Source of the DNA: Halothece sp964463655
GTDB taxonomy: Bacteria > Cyanobacteriota > Cyanobacteriia > Cyanobacteriales > Rubidibacteraceae
NCBI GenBank assembly: GCA_964463655.1
Contig: CAYXDG010000010.1
Location: 1-61,717, forward strand
Reading direction: 5' to 3'
Length of the DNA stretch: 61,717 nucleotides
A program made the position numbers and the translations under genes. Shown in pieces: positions 25,554-33,846 of this stretch. Every line of letters begins with the position of its first letter. Positions within the stretch are counted from its first letter, which is position 1. The notes below the pieces were generated by a model that was given only the letters and a program-made list of their open reading frames with translations, was not told where the DNA came from and did not search any database.

Positions 25554-26681
25554 GTGCGTACATTCATCACAACTGTTACCATCGAACCCGTGACCACCCC
25601 TGCCGAGGAAGAACAATTTCTGAATGTTCCTTGGCAAGTGTATCACAACGAACCAAACTGGGTTCCCCCCATTAAGGCGGACATAATCAAACAACTTTCT
25701 CCAGATCATCCTTTTCGGGAGTATGGCAGATTACAAGCCTTTATTGCTGTTGATACTAACCAAAAAGCGGTGGGGCGCATTGTGGCGACGGTGAACGATC
25801 GCCTAATTGCTAAAGAAAAGCAAAACATTGGTTTCTTTGGCTTTTTTGAATGTATTAAAGACCCAACTGTAGCTTCGGCACTATTTAAAGCAGCAGAAAC
25901 TTGGTTGCGAGAACAAGGGATGACAGCGATGCGCGGCCCGATTGATTTATCGACTCACAATAACTGTCTGTGGTTAGTGGATGGCTTTGACAGTCCTCCC
26001 CAAGTGATGATGCCTTATAATCCCCCTTATTATGAAGAATTTTTTCTCAATTATGGGGGAAAGATTGCAAAATCGGCTTATGCTTATCTTTTGTCTCTCA
26101 AAGAGGGCTTGGGAGAGAAATTTGAAAGAGCTTATCGCATTGCTTGTCGTTCTGGAATTACTTTCCGTCCTCTGCAAACCAAGGGAGAAGCCTTCAACAA
26201 AGAGGTCGCTGATATCTATGACCTCTTTAATCGTACTTTTGAGGACAGCTGGAGTGCCACTCCTCGCACCCAAGAAGAGTTTATGGCACAAGCGCGATCG
26301 CTGCAAGATTTAGTCGATCCCGATATCTTCCCCATCGCCGAGGATAACGGGAAAATGATCGGCTTTTTTATGACGCTTCCCGACTATAATATCCCCCTCA
26401 AACGGGTGAATGGAACATTAAACTGGTTCGGGATTCTCAAGTTTCTTTGGTATCGCCGTCAAATTAAACAAGCAAGAGTCATTGTGATTTGTTGTCTCCC
26501 TGAATATCGTCAGAAAATGGTTCCTCTTGCCCTCATTTATGCTGCATTCCGCCAAAGAAAGTTTTACCAGCGTGCTGAACTCTCTTGGGTTTATGCTGAT
26601 AATCTTCCCTCTCGGCGCTTGATTGAAGAAACGGGCGCAACCATTTATAAAACTTATCGAATGTATGAGAAAGCAATATGA
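25554..26681 (+). CDS. GNAT-superfamily acyltransferase, candidate bacterial ceramide synthase (bCerS-like)
   Basis: A 375-residue protein much longer than a simple GNAT. It shows FLNVPWQVYHNEPNWVPPI, AVGRIVATVNDRL, FGFFECIKD, GMTAMRGPIDLST and GFDSPPQVMMPYNPPYY, the conserved blocks of the long GNAT-like family that includes the ceramide synthase of Caulobacter-type sphingolipid synthesis. That enzyme N-acylates a long-chain amine. The C-terminal GNAT half ends with SRRLIEETGATIYKTYRMYE. Translation starts at a GTG 49 nt after the oxoamine synthase stop, and its stop overlaps the next start by 4 nt. The family match comes from remembered motifs; the lipid substrate is inferred from the operon. 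Confidence 0.75.
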   Translation: MRTFITTVTIEPVTTPAEEEQFLNVPWQVYHNEPNWVPPIKADIIKQLSPDHPFREYGRLQAFIAVDTNQKAVGRIVATVNDRLIAKEKQNIGFFGFFECIKDPTVASALFKAAETWLREQGMTAMRGPIDLSTHNNCLWLVDGFDSPPQVMMPYNPPYYEEFFLNYGGKIAKSAYAYLLSLKEGLGEKFERAYRIACRSGITFRPLQTKGEAFNKEVADIYDLFNRTFEDSWSATPRTQEEFMAQARSLQDLVDPDIFPIAEDNGKMIGFFMTLPDYNIPLKRVNGTLNWFGILKFLWYRRQIKQARVIVICCLPEYRQKMVPLALIYAAFRQRKFYQRAELSWVYADNLPSRRLIEETGATIYKTYRMYEKAI

Positions 26682-27643
26682 AAGCATTAGTCACAGGCGC
26701 AAATGGCTTTACTGGCTCTCATTTAGTGAAAGCTCTCGCTGCTAGAGGAGATGAAGTGGTGGGATTGGTACGCCCCACCAGTGATTTATCCCGACTGACA
26801 GCTTGCCAAGTAACCTTGGTCAAGGGTGATATTTGCGATCGCGCTATCCTCGAAAAAGCCATGTCTGGGGTTGATTGGGTGTTCCATGTCGCCGCTTATG
26901 TGGAGTTGGGGCTAGTGGATGCCACCGCAATGGCACGGGTAAATATTGAAGGGACCCAAGCAGTGATGGAAACGGCAAAAGCTCAAAATGTCCAGAAGAT
27001 TGTCTATTGCAGCACGATCGGGGTCTTTGGGGACACTCAAGGGCGAGTGGTGGATGAAACCTTTACCCGGGAACAAAAAGGCTTTTCATCCGCCTATGAT
27101 TGGACAAAATACGAAGCCCAGCAAATCGTTGATCACATGGCCGATCAAGGATTACCTGTGGTTAGTGTTCTCCCTTCTGGTATCTTTGGCGGAGACGATC
27201 CTCACTTTGGCAAAATTATCCAAGCCTTTCGAGGGGGGAAATTAAAATTCTGGCCAGGGCGCGATCGAATCACAGGGATTGTTCATGTGGATGATCTGGT
27301 GACAGCCATGCTCACAGCAGCCGAAATTAGCCAATCTGGGGAGCATTATATCATTTCCGCAGGTTCACTCACGATCGGGGAAATGTTCGACTTCCTGAGC
27401 GAAAAAACAGGCATTCCCACCCCAAAAGAAGCCCCGCAATGGTTGATCCGCATTCTTGGTAATGTCCTCACTCCCATTGGACACTTCTTGAAATGGCAAC
27501 CCCCCCTCAGTCGCGAACGAGTTCACTATATCTACGATCGCTGCGTGCGCGTGGAGGCTAGCAAAGCTAGACGAGACTTAAACTGGCAACCGCGACCAGT
27601 AGAAGCGGTTTTACAGGAACTGATTACGCCACAAAAAAGATAG
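26678..27643 (+). CDS. Extended SDR / NAD-dependent epimerase-like reductase (candidate CerR)
   Basis: A 321-residue extended short-chain dehydrogenase. The cofactor loop is TGANGFTGSHL (residues 6-16), then GDICD, a catalytic STIGVFG serine block and YDWTK, the YxxxK pair at Tyr140 and Lys144. It resembles both the hopanoid-associated epimerase group and the ketosphinganine reductase CerR of bacterial sphingolipid synthesis. Because it is translationally coupled (ATGA overlap) to the GNAT gene and follows an oxoamine synthase, I favour reduction of a 3-keto long-chain base or amide. The operon ends here, 20 nt from a convergent gene. Confidence 0.78.
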   Translation: MKALVTGANGFTGSHLVKALAARGDEVVGLVRPTSDLSRLTACQVTLVKGDICDRAILEKAMSGVDWVFHVAAYVELGLVDATAMARVNIEGTQAVMETAKAQNVQKIVYCSTIGVFGDTQGRVVDETFTREQKGFSSAYDWTKYEAQQIVDHMADQGLPVVSVLPSGIFGGDDPHFGKIIQAFRGGKLKFWPGRDRITGIVHVDDLVTAMLTAAEISQSGEHYIISAGSLTIGEMFDFLSEKTGIPTPKEAPQWLIRILGNVLTPIGHFLKWQPPLSRERVHYIYDRCVRVEASKARRDLNWQPRPVEAVLQELITPQKR

Positions 27644-27663
27644 GCTGCACATTTCTAACTAGG

Positions 27664-28905
27664 CTAAGGCGTTACTTGGTCAATGAGATTAATCTCTCCT
27701 TGAGCTTCCACTTGCCAGACATCATAACTGCTGATTGTATCTCCAAAGCGATCGAACTGAAGATTACCACTGGCCCCTTGATAGTTAATCTTTTCTCCAT
27801 TGCGGATTAATTGGATGGCTTGGCAGGGGTCAGACACGATTTGACCAGGAGTACTGGCAACATCTTGTAAGTGATCTTTAATTGCCGAACCAGTGTTTTC
27901 ATCAGCTTTCTCGGCTGCTAACATCATCAAAATCGCTGCATCCCAAGTGTGAGCAACAAAAGCCGTCATGGGTTCCCCAATCGCTTCTTCCCACTTTTGA
28001 GTCAACCCCTCTAACCCAGGACCACTAGCTCCTGGCACTGTTCCTAATGCTCCCTTGAGGATTGATTCATTTTGCTCCGTTTTTCCAACACTATTCACAA
28101 ACTCTTGGGAATATACACCATCAGTTAACAGGAGTGTAACCCCTTGACTAAAACCTTGCTCATAAGCAGAGCGTAGGAATAACGCTCCTGTTTCTTGGTA
28201 AAAGATTCCTAACACAGCTTCTGGCTGCTCGACAAATAACGCAGTAATCTCGCTGTCTAAACTACTCGGGTTAGGATCGTAGCGCACAGGATTATTTTGA
28301 TTGGCGATTGTCCCTCCTAGTGCTTCAAACGCCGTGATAAACTCCCGTTCAAAACCACGACCATAACTATTGTCGATAACTATGGTGGAAACGCGATCGA
28401 AGCCTCGTTGATCTGCTAATTGAGCCAAGGCTTGAGCTTGATAGGTATCAGAGGGAACAGTTCGCGCCCAATAACCATTGTATTCTCCCGCCCTAGCCTT
28501 TTCGGTGAAAGTGGGACTGGTACTCCCTGAAGAAATTTGCATCACCTCGTTTCTGACAGCAATCTCAACAGTAGCACTAGAAACACTGCTGCTCCAAGCA
28601 CCAACTACTCCTGCGACCTCCTCCACTGCCACCAGTTTGGACATAGCGGTGATTCCAGCATCAGGATTAGTCTGACTGTCTTCTTGTACCAGTTGGACAG
28701 GTTGATTATTCACACCCCCACAAGCATTAATGGTCTCTACTGCTAAAGTGACTGCTTTGGGGAGATTTTTTCCGATCGCCCCCGCATCCCCCGTTACAGG
28801 AAGTAAACTCCCTAATTTTAGCGCTTCAGGGGAAGTTCTGGTTTCAGGTTGACAAGCTGTGATCACAAAAGTTATGACCAGTGCGGTTAAAAAGTTGAGT
28901 TTCAT
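27664..28905 (-). CDS. ABC-type branched-chain amino acid/amide-binding lipoprotein
   Basis: A 413-residue substrate-binding protein of the LivK/Peripla_BP_6 type. The N-terminus is a lipoprotein signal (FVITAC, Cys18 as lipidation site), followed by LKLGSLLPVTGDAGAIG at the first lobe and GVVGAWSSSVSSATVEIA, the ligand-proximal loop. DNSYGRGFEREF and LLTDGVYSQEFV are further family blocks. It would deliver a hydrophobic amino acid, amide or urea-like ligand to an ABC importer. No permease or ATPase genes adjoin, so it is an orphan receptor that must share a transporter encoded elsewhere. Confidence 0.85.
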   Translation of the reverse strand: MKLNFLTALVITFVITACQPETRTSPEALKLGSLLPVTGDAGAIGKNLPKAVTLAVETINACGGVNNQPVQLVQEDSQTNPDAGITAMSKLVAVEEVAGVVGAWSSSVSSATVEIAVRNEVMQISSGSTSPTFTEKARAGEYNGYWARTVPSDTYQAQALAQLADQRGFDRVSTIVIDNSYGRGFEREFITAFEALGGTIANQNNPVRYDPNPSSLDSEITALFVEQPEAVLGIFYQETGALFLRSAYEQGFSQGVTLLLTDGVYSQEFVNSVGKTEQNESILKGALGTVPGASGPGLEGLTQKWEEAIGEPMTAFVAHTWDAAILMMLAAEKADENTGSAIKDHLQDVASTPGQIVSDPCQAIQLIRNGEKINYQGASGNLQFDRFGDTISSYDVWQVEAQGEINLIDQVTP

Positions 28906-29145
28906 GGTTGCTGATGATCCTGCAGATTTTGCTCATATTTTGCCATCCTTTTGTGCTTCTTAGGTCATCAGTTGAATAATTTGGGTTTCCTAAGCTGAAA
29001 AACCTGAATCTCTTGAAACCACTAAAAATGTTGATCAAAAGCTACAGTCAAATAAAAATCAACTCGAAAAATGCTAGAGGTTATACGGATAAATAAATTA
29101 AAATAATTCGATAGTATTGATATTAGCCCTTAGTCTTCAGCGTCA

Positions 29146-30402
29146 ATGATGAGTCAAATCGATCCCAACTCTTCTGAGTTGCAATCTCTTCCGTGGCGAG
29201 AGCGATCGCCGAGTGAAACAGTGCATCCGTCTAACACTCAGCTTAACAATAGCATGGCACAGTTGCTGTTAGATTTTTCTAGTCGAAAAAGTAGTGGCTT
29301 TTTAGAAGTTACATCTGGAGAAGTCTCTTGGAAAATATTTCTAGAGCAAGGAAATATCCAATATGGGTTAATGTCCGTTCAAACGCTAGAAAATCTCAAT
29401 TATCATTTACGCTATTTAAATTTTCAAAAAGCACTTGAAACGCTAAAAGATGTGACAGCTAATGAGCAAAATAAGCAAAGACTAGCCTTAGCTTCTTTGG
29501 ATGTGGTCGTTAAGTGGTTGCGGGAAAAGCAGTCTTTGAGTCGCGAAGAAGTGTCGCTATTGGCTCAAGAACTGACAAAAGAGGCGATCGAGCCGTTGTT
29601 TTGGCTAATAGAAATTCACCACAGTTGGGAAGAAATTAATCCTGATACTCCCGCAATTAGTATGACTCCTTCCCTCCCGATTCCTCCCTTAGTTACAGAA
29701 TTTTTAGAACGAATAAAGTCTTGGCAAAAACTAGCCGATCAAATTAATTCTCCCTATCAACGACCTTATCTTTTTAAGACTCCAAGTAATGAAAATACTT
29801 CTAGCCAAAGACTGATGAAACTTTCCCAATTGATGCGTGGCTATAGTATTCATCAGATCGCAAGTCTCATTAAACAAGATGAAATTAAACTCGCTCAAAT
29901 GTTATATTCTCATGTCAAAAGCGGAGAAATTTATTTGAGAAAGCCAGAAGCAACCTTCAATCAACTACCAACTATCCCCAAAGTGTTCGAGGTTAATACT
30001 CAGGAAAACGCCAATTTTGAACCGACAACGAAGATACAACGAGTAAAAATTGCTTGCGTTGATGATAGTCCCACAATTTTGCGCGAAATGCAGCGTTTAT
30101 TGGGAGAGGAAAACTATGAACTCACAAAAATTGATAATCCCATAGAAGCTGCTTCGGTTTTATTTAGAGTGAAACCAGATTTGATTTTAATGGATATTTC
30201 AATGCCAGAAATTAATGGTTACAAACTTTGTAGTTTATTGAGAAATAGTAAAGCCCTCTCGGAAGTGCCAATTATTATGGTAACCAGTCGAACAGGGGTA
30301 ATTGATAAAGTGCGGGCAAAAGCATCAGGAGCAACGGGTTATTTAACAAAACCCTTCACAAAGGAAAGTCTTTTAGAGGAAATTGAAAAACACCTTGAAT
30401 GA
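29146..30402 (+). CDS. PatA-like response regulator (PixG position)
   Basis: A 418-residue regulator. The N-terminal DUF4388/PATAN domain (MAQLLLDFSSRKSSGFLEVT, then LEQGNIQYGLMS) spans about residues 38-110. A middle helical region follows, and a C-terminal receiver domain has VDDSPTILREM, phospho-acceptor Asp350 (LILMDISMPE) and the VTSRTG and LTKPFTKE switch residues. PatA-type proteins in cyanobacteria control motility or pattern and heterocyst spacing. It is the first gene of a six-gene taxis operon and corresponds in position to PixG. Output through the N-terminal PATAN domain would be protein-protein interaction. Confidence 0.88.
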   Translation: MMSQIDPNSSELQSLPWRERSPSETVHPSNTQLNNSMAQLLLDFSSRKSSGFLEVTSGEVSWKIFLEQGNIQYGLMSVQTLENLNYHLRYLNFQKALETLKDVTANEQNKQRLALASLDVVVKWLREKQSLSREEVSLLAQELTKEAIEPLFWLIEIHHSWEEINPDTPAISMTPSLPIPPLVTEFLERIKSWQKLADQINSPYQRPYLFKTPSNENTSSQRLMKLSQLMRGYSIHQIASLIKQDEIKLAQMLYSHVKSGEIYLRKPEATFNQLPTIPKVFEVNTQENANFEPTTKIQRVKIACVDDSPTILREMQRLLGEENYELTKIDNPIEAASVLFRVKPDLILMDISMPEINGYKLCSLLRNSKALSEVPIIMVTSRTGVIDKVRAKASGATGYLTKPFTKESLLEEIEKHLE

Positions 30403-30466
30403 TCTCAGTAACTTTGATCGTTTGAGCATAAGATTCTAGATGAGTTGCCTAAACCAGAGGAAAACC

Positions 30467-30832
30467 ATGAAACAAGTCTTAGTCATTGATGATCTTAATT
30501 CAGAATTACAGCTAATCAAAAGCTATTTAGAAAAAGGGGGATATGCTGTCACCACTGCCTCAAGCGCGATCGAGGCGCTGGAAAAGCTCAAAAAACAAAC
30601 CCCCGACGTGATCGTTACCGATTTGGTGATGCCAGAAATGAGTGGCTTAGAATTATGTCGGAAATTAAAGAAAAATGAAGCAACCGCACAAATTCCAGTG
30701 ATTGCTTGCACCACAAAAGATCGGCAAGTGGATCAAAAATGGGCGCAAAAACAAGGAGTGGCTGCTTATTTAGTGAAACCTTGTAATCAAGCGCAAATAA
30801 TAGAAGCTGTGCAAAAAGTCATTGATAGTTAG
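30467..30832 (+). CDS. CheY-like response regulator (PixH position)
   Basis: A 121-residue stand-alone receiver domain. It begins MKQVLVIDDLNSEL, has the phospho-acceptor Asp52 (VIVTDLVMPEMSG), a CTTKDR block with Thr and a VKPCN lysine. I start it at ATG 30467, which has an AGAGGA site; an upstream ATG would add nine unrelated residues. It would accept phosphate from the CheA-type kinase encoded last in the operon and signal to the pilus motor or buffer phosphate. The next gene begins 5 nt after its stop. Confidence 0.92.
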   Translation: MKQVLVIDDLNSELQLIKSYLEKGGYAVTTASSAIEALEKLKKQTPDVIVTDLVMPEMSGLELCRKLKKNEATAQIPVIACTTKDRQVDQKWAQKQGVAAYLVKPCNQAQIIEAVQKVIDS

Positions 30833-30837
30833 CCCCT

Positions 30838-31368
30838 ATGGACACAAAAAGCCCAACCGAGCGATTACAAGCCCTGTTACCTCAACTGTTTGAGACCGAT
30901 CGCAAGTCGGGCGATCGCTACCTCCTGTTTGACATCACTCCCAAAATCACCGCAGCCATAACTTTAGATCAAATTTGGGAGGCGACTAGACTTAGTGCTA
31001 ATGCGGTCACCCCAATTCCCTTGATGGCTCCTTATGTTTTAGGATGGAGCAGTGGTCGCGATCGCGTGTACTGCATCATCGACCTAGCCGATTTTTTAAC
31101 ATTAGACATCAGTGGCAAAATCCCTCGCCAGTATTCAGTGATTGTCGTTCAAGTTCCGAAAGCGGGGTCAAAAAACAGCGACTTCTCCTTACTCGGACTC
31201 AGTGTTAATCGCATCATTCGCACTGTGACCAGCACCGAAGAAGTCATCTCCCCAGAAGAAGAACCAGAAGAAGCACTCGTTCCCTATTTGAAGGGCTGTG
31301 TACCCATCGGTGCAGAAAAAATTCCCCTCCTCGACTTAAATGCAATGGTCGCTAAAATGACCACCTGA
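30838..31368 (+). CDS. CheW-like adaptor (PixI position)
   Basis: A 176-residue CheW-fold protein. The domain runs from about residue 25 with YLLFDITPKITAAITLDQI, AVTPIPLMAPYVLGWSSGR and IIDLADFLTLDIS, then SVIVVQV and the final strands VPIGAEKIPLLDLNAM. CheW proteins couple receptor arrays to the CheA kinase. It lies between the CheY-like and receptor genes with short gaps, supporting one transcript. The sequence fits the cyanobacterial PilI/PixI/TaxW class. Confidence 0.9.
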   Translation: MDTKSPTERLQALLPQLFETDRKSGDRYLLFDITPKITAAITLDQIWEATRLSANAVTPIPLMAPYVLGWSSGRDRVYCIIDLADFLTLDISGKIPRQYSVIVVQVPKAGSKNSDFSLLGLSVNRIIRTVTSTEEVISPEEEPEEALVPYLKGCVPIGAEKIPLLDLNAMVAKMTT

Positions 31369-31420
31369 GCTTCCTCTATTCCTTACTCAAACCGATCAAC
31401 CATGAGCCTGGAGCAAGACG

Positions 31421-33814
31421 ATGAAAACCACGCCCAAAAAACCTCAAACCTCACCCAATTCACCTGCTGAGCTTAATCAAGCAGTTGAGCCACCATCCCA
31501 ACCTCTAAAAACCAAGGACCGCCCAAAAATTAGCGCGATCTTCACCATTCCCCTGTGGCCAGTACCTTTAGTTCTCATTGCAGGGGCGATCGGGTGGATT
31601 TCTTGGCAGAGCGGGAGAACAGCAGTGAGTGAGCTAACAGGTCAGTTACAGACCAAAACCACACAACAGGTAAGAGCAGAATTAGACAACTACTTAAACA
31701 CCCCTCACCGTCTCAACCAGATTAATGTTCAAGCGATTGCATCTGGGGTGATTAACCCCGATGACTATGAAGGAATTAGCCGTCTGTTTTGGGAACAAAT
31801 GCAGGTGTTTAACATAGGTTATATTAGCTACGGCACAAATGAAGGAAGATTTATTGGCGTTGGCAAAAAGCCAAACGGAGAATTTTCTATTGATAGTTTA
31901 CCAACACCTGCCGAAGGCAATGTTTACTTTTACAATGTCAGTGAACAAGGCGATCGCAATAACCAGTCTCGTCGGATAAAAGAAGGATATCAACCGCGAG
32001 AAGATGCTTGGTATGCTGATGCTGCTCAAAGTCGAACCCCAGTTTGGAGTCAAATTTATCGTTGGCAACCTTGGTATGAAATTGCTCCCGATCAAATTTT
32101 TGATGTGGTTTCCATTTCAGCTAGTTCACCAATATTAGATAATAAAGGTCAACTAATTGGCGTAATTGGAACAGAGCTTCCCCTCAACTACATGAGTGAC
32201 TTTTTACGTGACCTCGAAGTGGATCAAGTGGGAGAAGTGTTTATTATGGAGCGTGATGGTCGTTTGGTGGCAAGTTCAAGCGATCGCTCCATTTTGAATG
32301 CAGACGGAGAACGGTTATTAGCTAGTGAAATCCAAGAACCCCTCATTCAAGCAACCGCCAACTATCTAAACCGCCAAGAAGTTGAAGATTTATCAGCCAT
32401 GAATGAAACTCAAATGCTGAGCTTTGACCTCAACGGCGCTCGCCAATTAGTAGAAGTGATTCCTTGGCGAGATCAATATGGCTTAGACTGGCTTATTGTC
32501 ACCACAATCCCCGAATCAGCATTCATGGGAGATATTAATGCAGGCCGCAATCAAACTCTCGCCTTAATCATATTTGCCGTTGCGATCGCAGGAGGATTGG
32601 GAGTTCTCGCGGCTAGGTGGGTCGCAAAACCGATTCGAGAACTCAATCAGGTCGCCGAAGCAGTGGGGAATGGTAACTTACAAGCGAGAGCAGTTCCCAC
32701 GGGATCAAAGGAAACCCAAATCTTGGCTCACAGTTTTAATCGCCTCGTAGAACAGGTAAAAGAACTGATCCAAGAACAAGCAGCCAGCATGGAACAGCAG
32801 CAAAAGCAACAGCAGGACATAGAAGCAGAAATCTTTCGCTTAATCAATGATATTGAAGACGCTGCTGAAGGAGATTTAACCGTGCGAGCGCAGTTGATGG
32901 CAGGAGATATTGGGATTATTGCTGACTTGTTTAATGCGGTGATAGAAAACCTCCAAGAAACCGCCCAACAGGTAAAAGATGCAGCCAGTCGCGTGAGCGC
33001 TTCTCTAGAAGAAAATGAAACGGAGATTCGAGAAATGACCCAGAGCGCGATCGCAGAAGCAACGGAGATTCAAACCACTCTTCAATCAGTGGGGATGATG
33101 AACCAATCCATTCAAGCAGTCGCTCAAAATGCCCAAAAAGCAGCTGCGATCGCCGATAGCGCCCTGAACACCGCTCAAGAAGGGAATCTTGTCATGGAAC
33201 AAACCGTACAGACCATTCAAGGGTTACAATCAACGGTGACTGAAACCGCTAAAAAAATGCAGCAGATGGGAAAATCAGCCCAGAAGATTTCTCAAGTGGT
33301 TTCTCTCATTGACCAGATTTCTTTGAAAACCACTCTCTTGGCAATGAATGCGAGTGTGGAAGCCAACCGCGCTGGGGAAATGGGACAAGGGTTTACCGCC
33401 GTTGCTGAACAAGTGGAAGCACTAGCCGAACAATCAGCCTCCGCTGCCAAAGATATTGCTCAGATTGTCGCCAGTATCCAACATGAAACTCAGGAGGCGA
33501 TCGAGACGATCGAACAAGAAAGCAGTGAAGTGGTCGCCAGTACCCGTTCTGTGGAGCAAGCAAAAGCCCGTCTCAGTGAAGTGGTACAACGCTCCGAAGA
33601 AATTAACCGTCTCATGCAATCAATTTCTGAAGCGACAGTCCCCCAAGCAGAAACGAGCGCCAAAGTATCGCAACTCATGGAACAGGTAGCGCGATCATCC
33701 CAAGACCGTTCTCAAACTTCTAAAACCCTAGCGCAAGCTATTCAAGAAACCGCCCAAGTCGCCCAAAATTTAAAAGCTGATGTGGATAAGTTTAAAGTAA
33801 CCAAAGATTCTTAA
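31421..33814 (+). CDS. Methyl-accepting chemotaxis receptor with periplasmic Cache-type sensor (PixJ position)
   Basis: A 797-residue transducer: a cytoplasmic N-terminal tail, a membrane helix near 42-62, a large periplasmic region to about 375 with Cache-like features (GYQPREDAWYADA, IGVIGTELPLNYMSDFL, VFIMERDGRLVASS), a second helix near 378-398, HAMP-type segments, and the signalling domain to the end with the hairpin block AMNASVEANRAGEMGQGFTA. I find no cysteine anywhere in it, so it cannot attach a bilin as PixJ photoreceptors do. It would sense a small ligand. It is a paralogue of the next gene in the C-terminal half. Confidence 0.92.
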   Translation: MKTTPKKPQTSPNSPAELNQAVEPPSQPLKTKDRPKISAIFTIPLWPVPLVLIAGAIGWISWQSGRTAVSELTGQLQTKTTQQVRAELDNYLNTPHRLNQINVQAIASGVINPDDYEGISRLFWEQMQVFNIGYISYGTNEGRFIGVGKKPNGEFSIDSLPTPAEGNVYFYNVSEQGDRNNQSRRIKEGYQPREDAWYADAAQSRTPVWSQIYRWQPWYEIAPDQIFDVVSISASSPILDNKGQLIGVIGTELPLNYMSDFLRDLEVDQVGEVFIMERDGRLVASSSDRSILNADGERLLASEIQEPLIQATANYLNRQEVEDLSAMNETQMLSFDLNGARQLVEVIPWRDQYGLDWLIVTTIPESAFMGDINAGRNQTLALIIFAVAIAGGLGVLAARWVAKPIRELNQVAEAVGNGNLQARAVPTGSKETQILAHSFNRLVEQVKELIQEQAASMEQQQKQQQDIEAEIFRLINDIEDAAEGDLTVRAQLMAGDIGIIADLFNAVIENLQETAQQVKDAASRVSASLEENETEIREMTQSAIAEATEIQTTLQSVGMMNQSIQAVAQNAQKAAAIADSALNTAQEGNLVMEQTVQTIQGLQSTVTETAKKMQQMGKSAQKISQVVSLIDQISLKTTLLAMNASVEANRAGEMGQGFTAVAEQVEALAEQSASAAKDIAQIVASIQHETQEAIETIEQESSEVVASTRSVEQAKARLSEVVQRSEEINRLMQSISEATVPQAETSAKVSQLMEQVARSSQDRSQTSKTLAQAIQETAQVAQNLKADVDKFKVTKDS

Positions 33815-33846
33815 ATTAATTCAATGCACAAAATTAGGTAAAAACA

